DNA of 64,000 nt from Lacinutrix sp. WUR7 (GTDB lineage Bacteria > Bacteroidota > Bacteroidia > Flavobacteriales > Flavobacteriaceae): contig NZ_CP045067.1 of NCBI RefSeq assembly GCF_016864015.1, positions 2,924,001 through 2,988,000 on the forward strand. Reading direction: 5' to 3'. Under the pieces are notes generated by a model. The model was not told the origin of the DNA and did not search any database. It saw only the letters and a program-made list of their open reading frames with translations. A program made the translations under genes and the position numbers. Shown piece after piece: positions 17,502 to 26,164 of the stretch; position 1 is the first letter of the stretch; the number at the start of each line of letters is the position of its first letter.

Positions 17502-17864
17502 TTAGCTAGCTAGTATACTTAGTATTTTTTCTGGTGGCTTGCAAATTGCCGCTTTGTCGCCATTAATAACAATTGGTATTTTTATGAGACTTGGAAATTC
17601 TGTCATCATTTTTATGTATTCAATATCTTCAAATTCGTCAACATTAGAAACTAATTCTTGGTAATGGTCTTTCCATATAGTAGCTTCTGTTCTAATGAGT
17701 TGAATGGGCTTAATATTTAAAAGTTTAACGATCCTTTTTAGTTTTCTTTCGGTTAAAGGATTATCAATATATCTAATCACTTTGTGTCTTTTTTTTATTT
17801 TTTTCAAAATATTAAGACACTCAATAGATTCTATTGATTCTGGGTTGTGGTATATTAAAATCAT
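17502..17864 (-). CDS. ArsC-like protein lacking the catalytic cysteine
   Basis: This 120-residue protein has the ArsC/Spx thioredoxin-like layout and aligns along its length with the neighbour at 17914-18258. At the position of the catalytic Cys10 it has Ser10 (YHNPESIESIEC), and the two conserved C-terminal arginines are replaced by Lys in the segment IVINGDKAAICKPPEK. Other family features, such as the TxxxIWK segment, remain. It therefore should not act as an arsenate reductase; it may be a structural or regulatory paralogue, or be decaying. It lies 49 bases after the intact copy, so it is probably a tandem duplicate in the same transcript. The frame is intact and not truncated, which argues for some retained use. 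Confidence 0.75.
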   Translation of the reverse strand: MILIYHNPESIESIECLNILKKIKKRHKVIRYIDNPLTERKLKRIVKLLNIKPIQLIRTEATIWKDHYQELVSNVDEFEDIEYIKMMTEFPSLIKIPIVINGDKAAICKPPEKILSILAS

Positions 17865-17913
17865 AATGTAGGTAGGGATTTGGGCTTATTTTTGTTTTAG
17901 GGATTATTGTAGG

Positions 17914-18258
17914 TTATGTTATTATTTCAAGTATTCGTTCTGGCGGACGACCAATGACTGCTTTATCATCTTTTATAACTATAGGTCTTTCTATTAGTTT
18001 AGGATGTTTAATCATTGCATCTATTATTTGGGCATCTGTTAATGCTTTGCCTTTGTAATTCTCTTTCCAAATAGCTTCGTTTTTTCTCACTAAATCTATT
18101 GGGTTGATTTTAAGAAGGTTAATTATTTTTGTTAACTCTGCTTTATTCGGAACGGTTTCAAGGTAATTAATTATTTTATATTCTTTACCAGAATTCTTTA
18201 ATATTTCTAGTCCGCAGCGAGACTTACTGCACCTGTTATTATGGTATATCGTTATCAT
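17914..18258 (-). CDS. ArsC-family reductase with intact active site
   Basis: The 114-residue protein has the ArsC motif YHNNRCSKSRCGLEIL with catalytic Cys10, and the conserved arginine-containing segment ERPIVIKDDKAVIGRPPERI near the C-terminus. This fits the short YfgD/ArsC-like group of glutaredoxin-dependent reductases. No arsenite pump or ArsR regulator is nearby, so arsenate detoxification is not established; a general thiol role is possible. It begins 13 bases after the end of prfB on the same strand and precedes a Cys-less copy, so the three genes likely form one transcript. The family assignment is good; the substrate is open. Confidence 0.85.
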   Translation of the reverse strand: MITIYHNNRCSKSRCGLEILKNSGKEYKIINYLETVPNKAELTKIINLLKINPIDLVRKNEAIWKENYKGKALTDAQIIDAMIKHPKLIERPIVIKDDKAVIGRPPERILEIIT

Positions 18259-18271
18259 ATAGCACTTTAGA

Positions 18272-19382
18272 TTATAAGTTATTTGTTTCTGTAGTTTGCT
18301 GTCCCATCATCATGAGATATGCCTTTAAAAAACCGCCAATATCGCCATCCATTACCGCATCTACATTTCCCGTTTCATGCGCAGAACGAACATCTTTTAC
18401 TAGTTTATATGGATGCATTACGTAATTACGTATTTGACTTCCCCATTCAATTTTCATTTTACCAGCTTCTATGTCTTCACGTTGCGCCAATTGTTTTTGT
18501 AATTCCATTTCATACAATTGCGACTTTAGCATTTGTAGTGCTCTAGAGCGATTATCGTGTTGCGAACGTGTTTCGGAACAGGATATTTGAATTCCAGTAG
18601 GTTTATGTGTTAATTGTACTTTGGTTTCTACTTTGTTTACATTTTGTCCTCCAGCACCACTAGATCGAGCAGTAACAATTTCTATATCTGCAGGATTGAT
18701 TTCAATCTCTATGGTATCATCTACTAAAGGGTACACGTAAACAGAAGCAAAACTAGTATGGCGTTTTGCATTACTATCAAAAGGAGAAATACGGACTAAT
18801 CTATGCACGCCATTTTCGCCTTTAAGCCAACCAAAAGCAAAATCACCTTCAATTTCTAGCGTAACGGTTTTAATTCCGGCTACGTCTCCTTCTTGATAAT
18901 TAAGTTCTTTTACTTTAAAACCACTTTTTTCGGCATACATTAAATACATACGCATGAGCATACTTGCCCAATCGCAGCTTTCTGTTCCTCCAGCGCCAGC
19001 AGTAATTTGTAAAACAGCACTTAAACTGTCTCCTTCTTCAGAAAGCATGTTTCTAAATTCTAAATCTTCAATAGAAGTTGTTGCTTTTTCAAAACGCGTT
19101 TCCACATCTTGTAAAGTAGCCTCGTCTTCTTTAAAGAATTCATAGATGACTTCTAAATCTTCGACTAGTGTTTTAGAGGTTTCATAATCGGTAACCCATT
19201 TTTTCTTCTCTCGAAGTGATTTCATAATCACTTCCGCAGCTTTAGAGTCATTCCAGAAATTAGGATCGAAAGTTTGTTCTTCTTCGTTTTGAATTTCAAT
19301 TAACTTAGCATCTAAGTCAAAGATATTGCCTTAGCGCGCTAAGACGTGTATTAAGATCTTTAATTTGATCTGTAGTAATCAT
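18272..19382 (-). CDS. prfB: Peptide chain release factor 2 (programmed +1 frameshift)
   Basis: RF2 terminates translation at UGA and UAA. The body in one frame contains the stop-recognition tripeptide SPF (in [12 protein letters not shown]) and the peptidyl-hydrolysis motif GGQ (in [11 protein letters not shown]). The N-terminus is in another frame: from the ATG at 19382 it reads [21 protein letters not shown], then an in-frame TGA at codon 22 (19319-19317), written CTT TGA C. Slipping forward one base continues as [10 protein letters not shown] and joins the main frame, giving about 369 residues, the usual RF2 length. This is the classic autoregulatory frameshift. Gene callers that ignore it would start at 19231 and lose about 50 residues. 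Two ArsC-like genes follow. Confidence 0.95.
19316..19334 (-). promoter_or_regulatory. prfB programmed frameshift site
   Basis: On the minus strand the site reads AAGGCAATATCTTTGAC. CTT TGA C is the conserved slip-and-stop element. In E. coli it is preceded by AGGGGG; here only AGG is kept at the same distance, the next bases being CAA. The slip depends on slow UGA reading when RF2 is scarce. Confidence 0.9.
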
Positions 19383-19400
19383 AATGTAGTATGTTTTTAA

Positions 19401-19408
19401 CAAAAATA
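19401..19408 (-). promoter_or_regulatory. Promoter -7 element for prfB
   Basis: On the minus strand the bases read TATTTTTG, exact TAnnTTTG, 18 bases upstream of the ATG at 19382. This supports the upstream start needed for the frameshift model. Confidence 0.6.
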
Positions 19409-19476
19409 TACTTTAATACGGTGTCTGAAAATTTATTTTCGTTTAATTTTACAGTAGTTATTAAATAGAGACCATA

Positions 19477-20496
19477 ATGATTATAGATTTAAGAAGTGAT
19501 ACAGTAACAAAACCATCTAAAGCGATGCTAAATGCTATGATGGAAGCATCTGTTGGAGATGATGTATATAAAGAAGACCCTACAGTTAATGCTTTAGAAG
19601 AACGTATAGCGGAAATGTTTGGTAAACCGAAAGCAATGTTTTTTCCTTCAGGAACGATGGCAAATCAAACAGCTATTAAGCTACATACAAATCCTGGTGA
19701 ACAAGTAATTTGCGATAAATATGCACACATTTACAATTATGAAGGAGGAGGAGCAAGTTTTAATAGTGGTGTTTCTTGTAAGTTAATAGAAGGACACAGA
19801 GGAATGTTTACAGCCCAACAGGTAATAGATAGTATTAATCCTCCAGAATTTTATCATAGTGCATTATCAAGTTTAGTGGAAGTTGAAAATACAACTAATA
19901 AAGGAGGAGGAGCTTGTTGGGATTTTAACGAACTACAAAAAATCAGAAAAGTTTGTGATGATAATACACTTGGTTTGCATTTGGATGGCGCAAGACTTTG
20001 GAATGCTTTGGTTGCAAAAAAAGAAACTACAGAACAATATGGAAATGTATTTGATACCATTTCTGTTTGTTTAAGTAAAGGATTAGGTTGCCCTATTGGT
20101 TCTGTATTGGTTGGAGATGAAGAAATAATGGAAGGAGCAATGCGCGTTCGAAAGATTTTTGGAGGTGGAATGCGACAAGGAGGCTATTTAGCAGCTGCAG
20201 GAATTTATGCGCTTGATAATAATTTACAACGACTTGAAGAAGATCACACCAAAGCAAAAGAGTTGGAAGCGGTTTTAACTAAAGCAACCTATGTTAAAAA
20301 AGTAGAGCCAGTGGAAACAAATATTGTAATATTTGAATTACAAAATGATATCAACTCAAATGTATTTATCACTAAATTAGAAAGTAAAGGAATACATATA
20401 GTGGGAATGGGTGAAAACAAACTTAGATTAGTAACACATTTAGACTATACAAATAAGATGCATACCTATGTTTTAGACTTGCTAAGCGATTTTTAA
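19477..20496 (+). CDS. ltaE: Low-specificity L-threonine aldolase
   Basis: The enzyme is PLP-dependent and cleaves L-threonine and L-allo-threonine to glycine and acetaldehyde. The 339-residue protein starts with the family N-terminus MIIDLRSDTVTKPS and has AMFFPSGTMANQTA near residue 50 (cofactor phosphate binding), HLDGARLWNA near residue 165 (the Asp that contacts the pyridine nitrogen) and the Schiff-base Lys in SVCLSKGLGCPIGS near residue 195. All key elements are intact. It stands alone on the plus strand, divergent from prfB. The length and motifs leave little doubt, although the exact stereospecificity cannot be read from sequence. Confidence 0.93.
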   Translation: MIIDLRSDTVTKPSKAMLNAMMEASVGDDVYKEDPTVNALEERIAEMFGKPKAMFFPSGTMANQTAIKLHTNPGEQVICDKYAHIYNYEGGGASFNSGVSCKLIEGHRGMFTAQQVIDSINPPEFYHSALSSLVEVENTTNKGGGACWDFNELQKIRKVCDDNTLGLHLDGARLWNALVAKKETTEQYGNVFDTISVCLSKGLGCPIGSVLVGDEEIMEGAMRVRKIFGGGMRQGGYLAAAGIYALDNNLQRLEEDHTKAKELEAVLTKATYVKKVEPVETNIVIFELQNDINSNVFITKLESKGIHIVGMGENKLRLVTHLDYTNKMHTYVLDLLSDF

Positions 20497-20617
20497 TGAT
20501 TGCCTCTCATAATCAGTAATTTACAAATTATTTAGGTGGTTTGTCGGATAAATATGTTTTTTATCGAAATGTTAAAGAGTTCTTAAAATTTTTATGATTA
20601 AATAGTTGAAGAACCTC

Positions 20618-20625
20618 TAATTTTG
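20618..20625 (+). promoter_or_regulatory. Promoter -7 element for the OmpA-family gene
   Basis: TAATTTTG, an exact TAnnTTTG, lies 83 bases upstream of the ATG at 20709, which would give a long untranslated leader. No TTG at the right distance. Confidence 0.45.
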
Positions 20626-20708
20626 TACGAAATTAGTGCTAGTCGCTTAATTTATAATAAATTAAAACTTAAATTATATTAATCTTTAACCATTTAAATT
20701 ACTTAAAA

Positions 20709-22385
20709 ATGAAAAAAACCTTACTAACAATCTTATCTTTTGTTGTCTGTATTTCAGTATTTGCTCAAGATTTACCAACAAATCCTGAACCAGGAAAATG
20801 TTACGTTCGATGTGTAACACCAGATGTATGGGTGAATCAAGATGTAACTATTCAAGTATCTCCAGCGTACAAAAAGTTAAGTACAGTACCAGCAAAATAT
20901 ACTACGGTTACAGAAGACGTAGTTGTTGCTAATGCAAGCCAACGTTTAGAAGTTGTTCCTGCGGTATATGAAACACAAACTTTTGAAGTAACTGTACAAG
21001 AAGCTTCACAACGTTTAGAGAAAATTCCTTCAAGAACAGAAACGCAAACGGAAACAGTTGTAACTAAAGATGCTTCTCAACGTTTAGAACTTGTTCCTGC
21101 TGTTTATGAAACACAATCTTTTCAAGTTGTAACGCAACCAGCTAGCCAAAAATTACAAATTGTTCCTGCTGTTTACGAAAACCAAAGTTTTACAGTTGTA
21201 ACTAGCGAAGCTGGTCAACGTTTAGAAGTTGTTCCTGCAGAATATGGAACGGAAACTAGAACATACAAAAAGAGAGAATATGGTACTTCTTTAAGAATTG
21301 TACCTGCATCTTTCTCTTCTAACTACCAAGTTATTGAAACGAAACCAGCTACTGCTAAATGGCAAATGAGTGATACTCCAGCTGCTGAATGTCAATCTGC
21401 TGATCCTAATGATTGTAGATACTGGTGTTATAAGAGCGTACCTGCTCAAAACATTACCGTAAATACTACTGAGTTATCTGCTGATGCTTCTTTTATTAGA
21501 ACTCCAGATTGTGATACTTCTTCATCTAACGATGGTTGTGGTATGGGAACTTATTCAGTTAAAACTGTTGTAAGACCAGCTACTACTAGAGTAATTGATA
21601 TTCCTGCTGTAACTACAGAGGTTAACAAAACTGTAATGGTAACACCTCCAACAACAAGAGTTATTGAAATTCCTCAACAAGTAAAAACAATGAAAAGAGT
21701 TGTAATGGTAACACCTCCTACAACTAGAGTAATTGATATTCCTCAAGAAACTAAAACAGTAACAAGAACTGTTATTATTCCTGAGACTACAAAAGTTGTT
21801 TCTATTCCTGCTGTAACTAAAACGATGAAACGTACTGTAATGGTAACGCCTCCAACTACAAGAGCTATTGATATTCCTCAACAAACTGCTACTTTAAAGA
21901 AAACAGTTTTAGCTGAAGATTCTAAAGTTGTTGAAAGTACTGTTCCTGCTATAACTAAAACAGTATCTAAAGAAGTTTTACAAACAAAAGGTGGTTTAAC
22001 TACTTGGAAAGAAGTAGAATGTACTTTATTAGAGTACAATGACCTTAACATAAACTGGAACTTAGGTTCTGCTACTTTAACAGAAGCTGCAAAAAGAGAA
22101 ATTGATGCAAAATTATTACCTGCTATTGCTGGTGGTGTTTCTGTAGAGATTGCATCTCACACAGATTCTAGAGGTTCTGCTGCATCTAACAGATCTTTAT
22201 CTGAAAGAAGAGCGCAAGCTGTAACTAACTACTTAATCTCTAAAGGAATCAATTCTTCAAGAATTGTATCTAATGGATATGGTGAAACTAGATTAGTAAA
22301 CAGATGTGCTGATGGTGTATCTTGTACTGAAAGAGAGCATTTAGCTAACAGAAGAACTCAATTTAGAGTACTTAGTCAACAATAA
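20709..22385 (+). CDS. OmpA-family outer-membrane protein with two blocks of tandem repeats
   Basis: The 558-residue protein has a signal peptide (residues 1-19/20, CISVFAQ). Residues about 55-200 hold roughly five units of about 23 residues with the pattern ASQRLEVVPAVYETQTFEV. Residues about 285-400 hold about five units with the pattern VMVTPPTTRVIDIPQ. Between them lies a Cys-containing linker (about 205-280). Residues about 440-558 form an OmpA C-terminal peptidoglycan-binding domain, with SHTDSRGSAASNRSLSERRA at 483-502 carrying the Asp and Arg that grip meso-diaminopimelate. It should sit in the outer membrane or periplasm and hold the cell wall, with the repeats as a spacer. A strong terminator follows. 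I do not recognise the repeats as a named domain. Confidence 0.88.
   Translation: MKKTLLTILSFVVCISVFAQDLPTNPEPGKCYVRCVTPDVWVNQDVTIQVSPAYKKLSTVPAKYTTVTEDVVVANASQRLEVVPAVYETQTFEVTVQEASQRLEKIPSRTETQTETVVTKDASQRLELVPAVYETQSFQVVTQPASQKLQIVPAVYENQSFTVVTSEAGQRLEVVPAEYGTETRTYKKREYGTSLRIVPASFSSNYQVIETKPATAKWQMSDTPAAECQSADPNDCRYWCYKSVPAQNITVNTTELSADASFIRTPDCDTSSSNDGCGMGTYSVKTVVRPATTRVIDIPAVTTEVNKTVMVTPPTTRVIEIPQQVKTMKRVVMVTPPTTRVIDIPQETKTVTRTVIIPETTKVVSIPAVTKTMKRTVMVTPPTTRAIDIPQQTATLKKTVLAEDSKVVESTVPAITKTVSKEVLQTKGGLTTWKEVECTLLEYNDLNINWNLGSATLTEAAKREIDAKLLPAIAGGVSVEIASHTDSRGSAASNRSLSERRAQAVTNYLISKGINSSRIVSNGYGETRLVNRCADGVSCTEREHLANRRTQFRVLSQQ
20871..21308 (+). repeat. First coding tandem-repeat block of the OmpA-family gene
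   Basis: About five degenerate units of roughly 69 bases encode the VPAxYE/ASQRLE pattern. A second, unrelated block lies at about 21560-21910. The units diverge at the DNA level, so they are old. Confidence 0.7.
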
Positions 22386-22403
22386 TCAATAGTATTGATA
22401 TAT

Positions 22404-22438
22404 AAAAAGGGGAAGCTAATTAGCTTCCCCTTTTTTTT
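22404..22438. terminator. Terminator between the OmpA-family gene and ybaB
   Basis: AAAAAGGGGAAGCTAA pairs with TTAGCTTCCCCTTTTT, followed by more T's. It lies between two converging genes (stops at 22385 and 22453) and can serve both. Confidence 0.9.
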
Positions 22439-22452
22439 GCTTTAAACTTTCG

Positions 22453-22776
22453 TTATTTAAACATATCCATTCCAGGAATGTTTGGTATGCCATCTTTTGC
22501 AACTGCGGCAACTTCAGCTTCATTTACTTGTGTAGCTCTGGCTATAGCTTTATTTAATGTAAGAATTAAATAATCTTCTAACTCCTCTTTATCTTCTAAT
22601 AAAGCATCATCAATAGTTATAGATTTAATCACTCTGTTAGCCGTTAAAGTAACCTTTAGCTTTGCATCATTACTTTGCTCATCTACTAAAACGGAATCTA
22701 AACGCTTTTTAGTTTCTTCTACTTTTTTTTGGGTTTCTTTAAGTTTACCCATCATACCTGCAAGGTCTCCGAACAT
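22453..22776 (-). CDS. ybaB: YbaB/EbfC-family nucleoid-associated protein
   Basis: Proteins of this family are small DNA-binding dimers that associate with the nucleoid. The 107-residue form starting [21 protein letters not shown] at 22776 matches the family N-terminus; a frame opening further upstream at 22803 would add nine residues that are not typical. The middle strand [22 protein letters not shown] and the helical C-terminus with [11 protein letters not shown] fit the fold. In many bacteria ybaB follows dnaX and precedes recR, but here it is alone, divergent from a prolyl oligopeptidase gene, with a -7 element at 22801-22808. Confidence 0.92.
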   Translation of the reverse strand: MFGDLAGMMGKLKETQKKVEETKKRLDSVLVDEQSNDAKLKVTLTANRVIKSITIDDALLEDKEELEDYLILTLNKAIARATQVNEAEVAAVAKDGIPNIPGMDMFK

Positions 22777-22800
22777 AATTTTATAATTTATAATTTCATG

Positions 22801-22808
22801 CAAAACTA
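22801..22808 (-). promoter_or_regulatory. Promoter -7 element for ybaB
   Basis: On the minus strand the bases read TAGTTTTG, exact TAnnTTTG, 24 bases upstream of the ATG at 22776. It lies 11 bases from the oppositely directed element of the next gene, forming a compact divergent promoter. It also supports the shorter ybaB start. Confidence 0.6.
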
Positions 22809-22819
22809 TTTAATTTTTC

Positions 22820-22827
22820 TATTTTTG
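22820..22827 (+). promoter_or_regulatory. Promoter -7 element for the oligopeptidase gene
   Basis: TATTTTTG, exact TAnnTTTG, lies 31 bases before the TTG start at 22859. Confidence 0.6.
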
Positions 22828-22858
22828 AAGAATATAATTTTAGAATTAATTATTTCCA

Positions 22859-24919
22859 TTGAAAAAAACACATAATCCTCCAAAAGCAAAACAAATTCAA
22901 GAAAAACTTGTAGCGCATAAACACGAAAGAATAGATAATTATTTTTGGCTTAAAAATAAAGAAGACCAAGAAGTTATTGACTATTTAAATGCTGAAAATA
23001 AACATACTAAAGAAGTTTTAGCACATACAGAACCTTTTCAAGCAGACCTTTTTAAAGAAATGAAAGCTAGAATTAAAGAGGATGATGCTTCGGTGCCATA
23101 TAAGTTGAATGGGTATTGGTACATTACTAAATTTGAAAAAGGGAAGGACTATCCTATTTACACACGAAAAAAAGAAACATTAGAAGCTATAGAGGAATTA
23201 CTATTTGATTGTAATGAAATGGCAAAAGATTTTAACTACTTTAAATTGGGAGGTGTTTCTATTAGTCCGGATAATTCTATGGCTGCTTTTTCAACAGATA
23301 CCGTAAGTAGAAGACAGTATAATATTAAAATTAAAAATTTAATTACTGGCGAAATTTATTCCGAAGAAATAAAAAATACAACTGGAGGAATTACATGGGC
23401 AAATGATAATACCACTTTGTTTTACACACGAAAAGACAAAGTTACCTTACGTTCTCATAAGGTGTATAAACATAAATTACATACAAAAGTAGAAGCCGAT
23501 ACAGAGGTTTTTCATGAGGAAGATGAAACTTTCAACACCTTTGTATATAAAACAAAATCTAAAAAGTATTTAGTGATTGGTTCTTCAAGTACGTTAACTT
23601 CAGAATATCAAATTCTAAATGCTGATGATCCCGATGGTACATTTAAAATTTTTCAGAAAAGAGAAAGAGAATTAGATTATGCAATAGCACACTATAAGGA
23701 TAGTTTTTTTATTATTTCTAATAAGGATAAAGCGATAAATTTTAAGCTTCAAAAAACAAACGAAAATCAAACTAAAAAGGAGTATTGGCAAGATGTTTTA
23801 CCACATAGAAAAGATGTTTTATTAGAAGATATCGAAATTTTTAAAGATTATTTAGTGGTTAGCGAAAGGGAAAACGGCTTAAATAAAATTAGAATTATAA
23901 GTTGGAATGGTAAAGAAGATTATTATTTACCTTTTGATAATGAGACATATACAGCAAACACAGGAAATAATCCTGACTTTGACAGTGATGTTTTAAGATA
24001 TAGTTATAATGCACTTACAACACCAAGCTCTGTAATAGATTATAATTTTAAAACGAAAACGAAAGAAATAAAAAAAGAACAAGAAGTTTTAGGAGGAGAA
24101 TTTGATAAAAATAATTATACCTCTAAACGTATTTGGGCAACCGCAAGAGATGGTGTTAAAATACCTATTTCTTTAGTGTATAAAAAAGGATTACAATTAG
24201 ATGGAAGCAATCCATTGTTACAATACGCTTATGGTTCTTATGGCTCTACCATAGATCCTTATTTTTCAACTATACGATTAAGTTTATTAGATAGAGGCTT
24301 TATTTTTGCCATTTCACATATACGAGGAGGAGAATATCTAGGAAGAGATTGGTATGAAACAGGGAAATTAAAACTAAAGAAAAATACTTTTCACGATTTT
24401 ATAGATTGCTCTAAATTCTTAATTGAAGAAAAGTATACTTCCAATAAACATTTGTACGCCAATGGAGGGTCTGCAGGTGGATTGTTGATGGGAGTAATTG
24501 CTAATTTAAATCCGGAGTTATATAATGGTATTTTAGCGGCAGTTCCTTTTGTAGATGTGGTTACTACTATGTTAGATGATACTATTCCTTTAACGACAGG
24601 AGAATATGATGAATGGGGTAATCCTAACGATAAAGAATATTATAATTATATGCTTTCCTATTCGCCTTACGATAATGTAAAAGCACAAGATTATCCAAAT
24701 ATGTTAATTACAACAGGTTTGCATGACTCGCAAGTACAATATTGGGAACCAGCAAAATGGGTTGCAAAACTTAGAGAATTAAAAACAGATAACAATAAAT
24801 TACTGTTACATACAGACATGGAATCTGGTCATGGTGGCGCATCAGGAAGATTTGAAAGCCTAAAAGAAGTCGCTTTAGAATACGCATTTTTATTAGATTT
24901 AGAAGGAATTAATGAATAA
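22859..24919 (+). CDS. ptrB: Prolyl oligopeptidase family serine peptidase, oligopeptidase B type
   Basis: Oligopeptidase B cleaves short peptides after Arg and Lys. The 686-residue protein has an N-terminal beta-propeller (about residues 70-400) and a C-terminal alpha/beta-hydrolase. The catalytic triad is visible: Ser538 in ANGGSAGG, Asp623 in TGLHDSQVQYWEP and His658 in ESGHGG. GGEYLGRDWYETGK near residue 490 is typical of the family. No signal peptide or lipobox is present, so it should be cytoplasmic. The start is a TTG at 22859: an upstream in-frame stop lies at 22847 and the next in-frame ATG would remove conserved residues such as RIDNYFWLKN. A -7 element 31 bases upstream supports the TTG. 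Confidence 0.9.
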   Translation: MKKTHNPPKAKQIQEKLVAHKHERIDNYFWLKNKEDQEVIDYLNAENKHTKEVLAHTEPFQADLFKEMKARIKEDDASVPYKLNGYWYITKFEKGKDYPIYTRKKETLEAIEELLFDCNEMAKDFNYFKLGGVSISPDNSMAAFSTDTVSRRQYNIKIKNLITGEIYSEEIKNTTGGITWANDNTTLFYTRKDKVTLRSHKVYKHKLHTKVEADTEVFHEEDETFNTFVYKTKSKKYLVIGSSSTLTSEYQILNADDPDGTFKIFQKRERELDYAIAHYKDSFFIISNKDKAINFKLQKTNENQTKKEYWQDVLPHRKDVLLEDIEIFKDYLVVSERENGLNKIRIISWNGKEDYYLPFDNETYTANTGNNPDFDSDVLRYSYNALTTPSSVIDYNFKTKTKEIKKEQEVLGGEFDKNNYTSKRIWATARDGVKIPISLVYKKGLQLDGSNPLLQYAYGSYGSTIDPYFSTIRLSLLDRGFIFAISHIRGGEYLGRDWYETGKLKLKKNTFHDFIDCSKFLIEEKYTSNKHLYANGGSAGGLLMGVIANLNPELYNGILAAVPFVDVVTTMLDDTIPLTTGEYDEWGNPNDKEYYNYMLSYSPYDNVKAQDYPNMLITTGLHDSQVQYWEPAKWVAKLRELKTDNNKLLLHTDMESGHGGASGRFESLKEVALEYAFLLDLEGINE

Positions 24920-24933
24920 TAAAAAATTTTACG

Positions 24934-24941
24934 TATTTTTG
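24934..24941 (+). promoter_or_regulatory. Promoter -7 element for the cysteine-synthase-like gene
   Basis: TATTTTTG, exact TAnnTTTG, lies 41 bases before the ATG at 24983, between two genes on the same strand. No -33 TTG seen. Confidence 0.5.
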
Positions 24942-24982
24942 CCCAGTTTATGTTACTTCTTGTAGCAGAATAAAACGTATTT

Positions 24983-26023
24983 ATGGCACAAAAAAATCAA
25001 GTATTTGATAACGTTTTAGATTTAGTAGGTAATACACCGTTAATTAAACTAAATACTATTACAGCTCCTTTTAAAGGTGAATTTTACGCAAAAGTAGAAG
25101 CTTTTAATCCAGGACACTCATCAAAAGACAGAGTTGCATTATATATTATAGAACAAGCTGAAAAGCAAGGTGTTTTAAAACCTGGCGATACTATCATAGA
25201 AACTACTTCTGGTAATACCGGATTTAGTATTGCTATGGTTAGTATCATTAAAGGATACGATTGTATTTTGGCAGTAAGCTCAAAATCTTCGCCAGATAAG
25301 ATTGATATGCTTAAAACCATGGGAGCAAAGGTATATGTTTGCCCAGCACATGTAAGTGCAGACGATCCTAGATCGTACTATGAGGTTGCAAAGCGATTAC
25401 ACGAAGAAACAAAAGGTTCTGTATATATCAACCAATATTTCAACCAGTTAAATATAGATGCACATTATAATTCTACGGGTCCTGAGATTTGGGAGCAAAC
25501 CGAAGGAGAAATTACACATCTAGTAGCTTGCAGCGGAACAGGAGGAACTATTTCTGGTACTGCAAAATATTTAAAAGAACAAAATCCTAATGTTAAAGTA
25601 ATAGGAGTAGATGCTTTTGGATCTGTAATTAAAAAATATCATGAAACTAGGGAGTTTGATGAAAAAGAAATTTATCCATACCGAATAGAAGGTTTAGGAA
25701 AAAATTTAATTCCAACAGCAACAGATTTTGACGTCATTGATTCTTTTGTAAAAGTTACCGATGAAGAAAGTGCGCATACTGCTAGAGAAATAGCAAAAAC
25801 CGAAGGTTTATTTGTCGGTTATACTTCTGGAGCAGCAATGCAAGCAGTAAAACAACTAGAAGAAGCTGGTGAGTTTGATGAAAATTCTAAAATAGTAATC
25901 TTGTTTCCAGATCATGGTTCACGCTACATGAGTAAGATTTATAGCGATAAATGGATGACAGATCAAGGCTTTTTTGATAGTCAGAATAAAGTGGCAGCAG
26001 AAAGCATTCAGTATATAAAATAA
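24983..26023 (+). CDS. Cysteine-synthase-family PLP enzyme, possible cysteate synthase
   Basis: The 346-residue protein is a fold-type II PLP enzyme of the cysteine synthase/cystathionine beta-synthase group. Lys48 in NPGHSSKDR is the Schiff-base residue, TSGNTG (about 75-80) is the substrate-carboxylate loop and SGTGGT (about 184-189) holds the PLP phosphate. It lacks the regulatory CBS domains and is longer than ordinary CysK. The next gene on the same strand is a serine-palmitoyltransferase homologue. In capnine (sulfonolipid) synthesis of Bacteroidota, a cysteine-synthase-like enzyme makes L-cysteate from O-phosphoserine and sulfite, and an SPT-like enzyme then condenses cysteate with a fatty acyl group. 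I infer that role here from the neighbours. A plain O-acetylserine sulfhydrylase remains possible. Confidence 0.8.
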   Translation: MAQKNQVFDNVLDLVGNTPLIKLNTITAPFKGEFYAKVEAFNPGHSSKDRVALYIIEQAEKQGVLKPGDTIIETTSGNTGFSIAMVSIIKGYDCILAVSSKSSPDKIDMLKTMGAKVYVCPAHVSADDPRSYYEVAKRLHEETKGSVYINQYFNQLNIDAHYNSTGPEIWEQTEGEITHLVACSGTGGTISGTAKYLKEQNPNVKVIGVDAFGSVIKKYHETREFDEKEIYPYRIEGLGKNLIPTATDFDVIDSFVKVTDEESAHTAREIAKTEGLFVGYTSGAAMQAVKQLEEAGEFDENSKIVILFPDHGSRYMSKIYSDKWMTDQGFFDSQNKVAAESIQYIK

Positions 26024-26040
26024 TAAAATATAACATAATT

Positions 26041-26078
26041 AAAGATAGAAAGTTTCCTAATAGATGCTTTCTATCTTT
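26041..26078 (+). terminator. Terminator after the cysteine-synthase-like gene
   Basis: AAAGATAGAAAG pairs with CTTTCTATCTTT around a 14-base loop, followed by T's, 17 bases after the stop at 26023. With the promoter at 26107, it suggests that the next gene is transcribed separately, at least in part. Confidence 0.75.
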
Positions 26079-26106
26079 TTGTTGTTCATAATAGAATATA
26101 AAAACA

Positions 26107-26138
26107 TTGTGTTTAGTGCACAGAAATATTTAGTTTTG
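26107..26138 (+). promoter_or_regulatory. Promoter of the SPT-like gene (TTG-N21-TAGTTTTG)
   Basis: TTG at 26107-26109, a 21-base spacer and TAGTTTTG at 26131-26138 form a full Bacteroidota consensus, 26 bases before the ATG at 26165. Confidence 0.75.
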
Positions 26139-26164
26139 CAGAACTAAACTAAGATTGATAGCAG

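Noticed and set aside
19231-19382. A frameshift mutation in prfB
   Set aside because: The CTT TGA C site at codon 22 is the conserved programmed frameshift, not damage.
20870-21310. Regular repeats that could suggest a CRISPR array
   Set aside because: The units are degenerate, in frame, and continue as protein repeats; there are no constant repeats with unique spacers and no cas genes.
21555-21884. Antisense frame rich in Cys and Ser opposite the OmpA-family gene
   Set aside because: It is the complement of coding repeats and its low-complexity pattern mirrors them.
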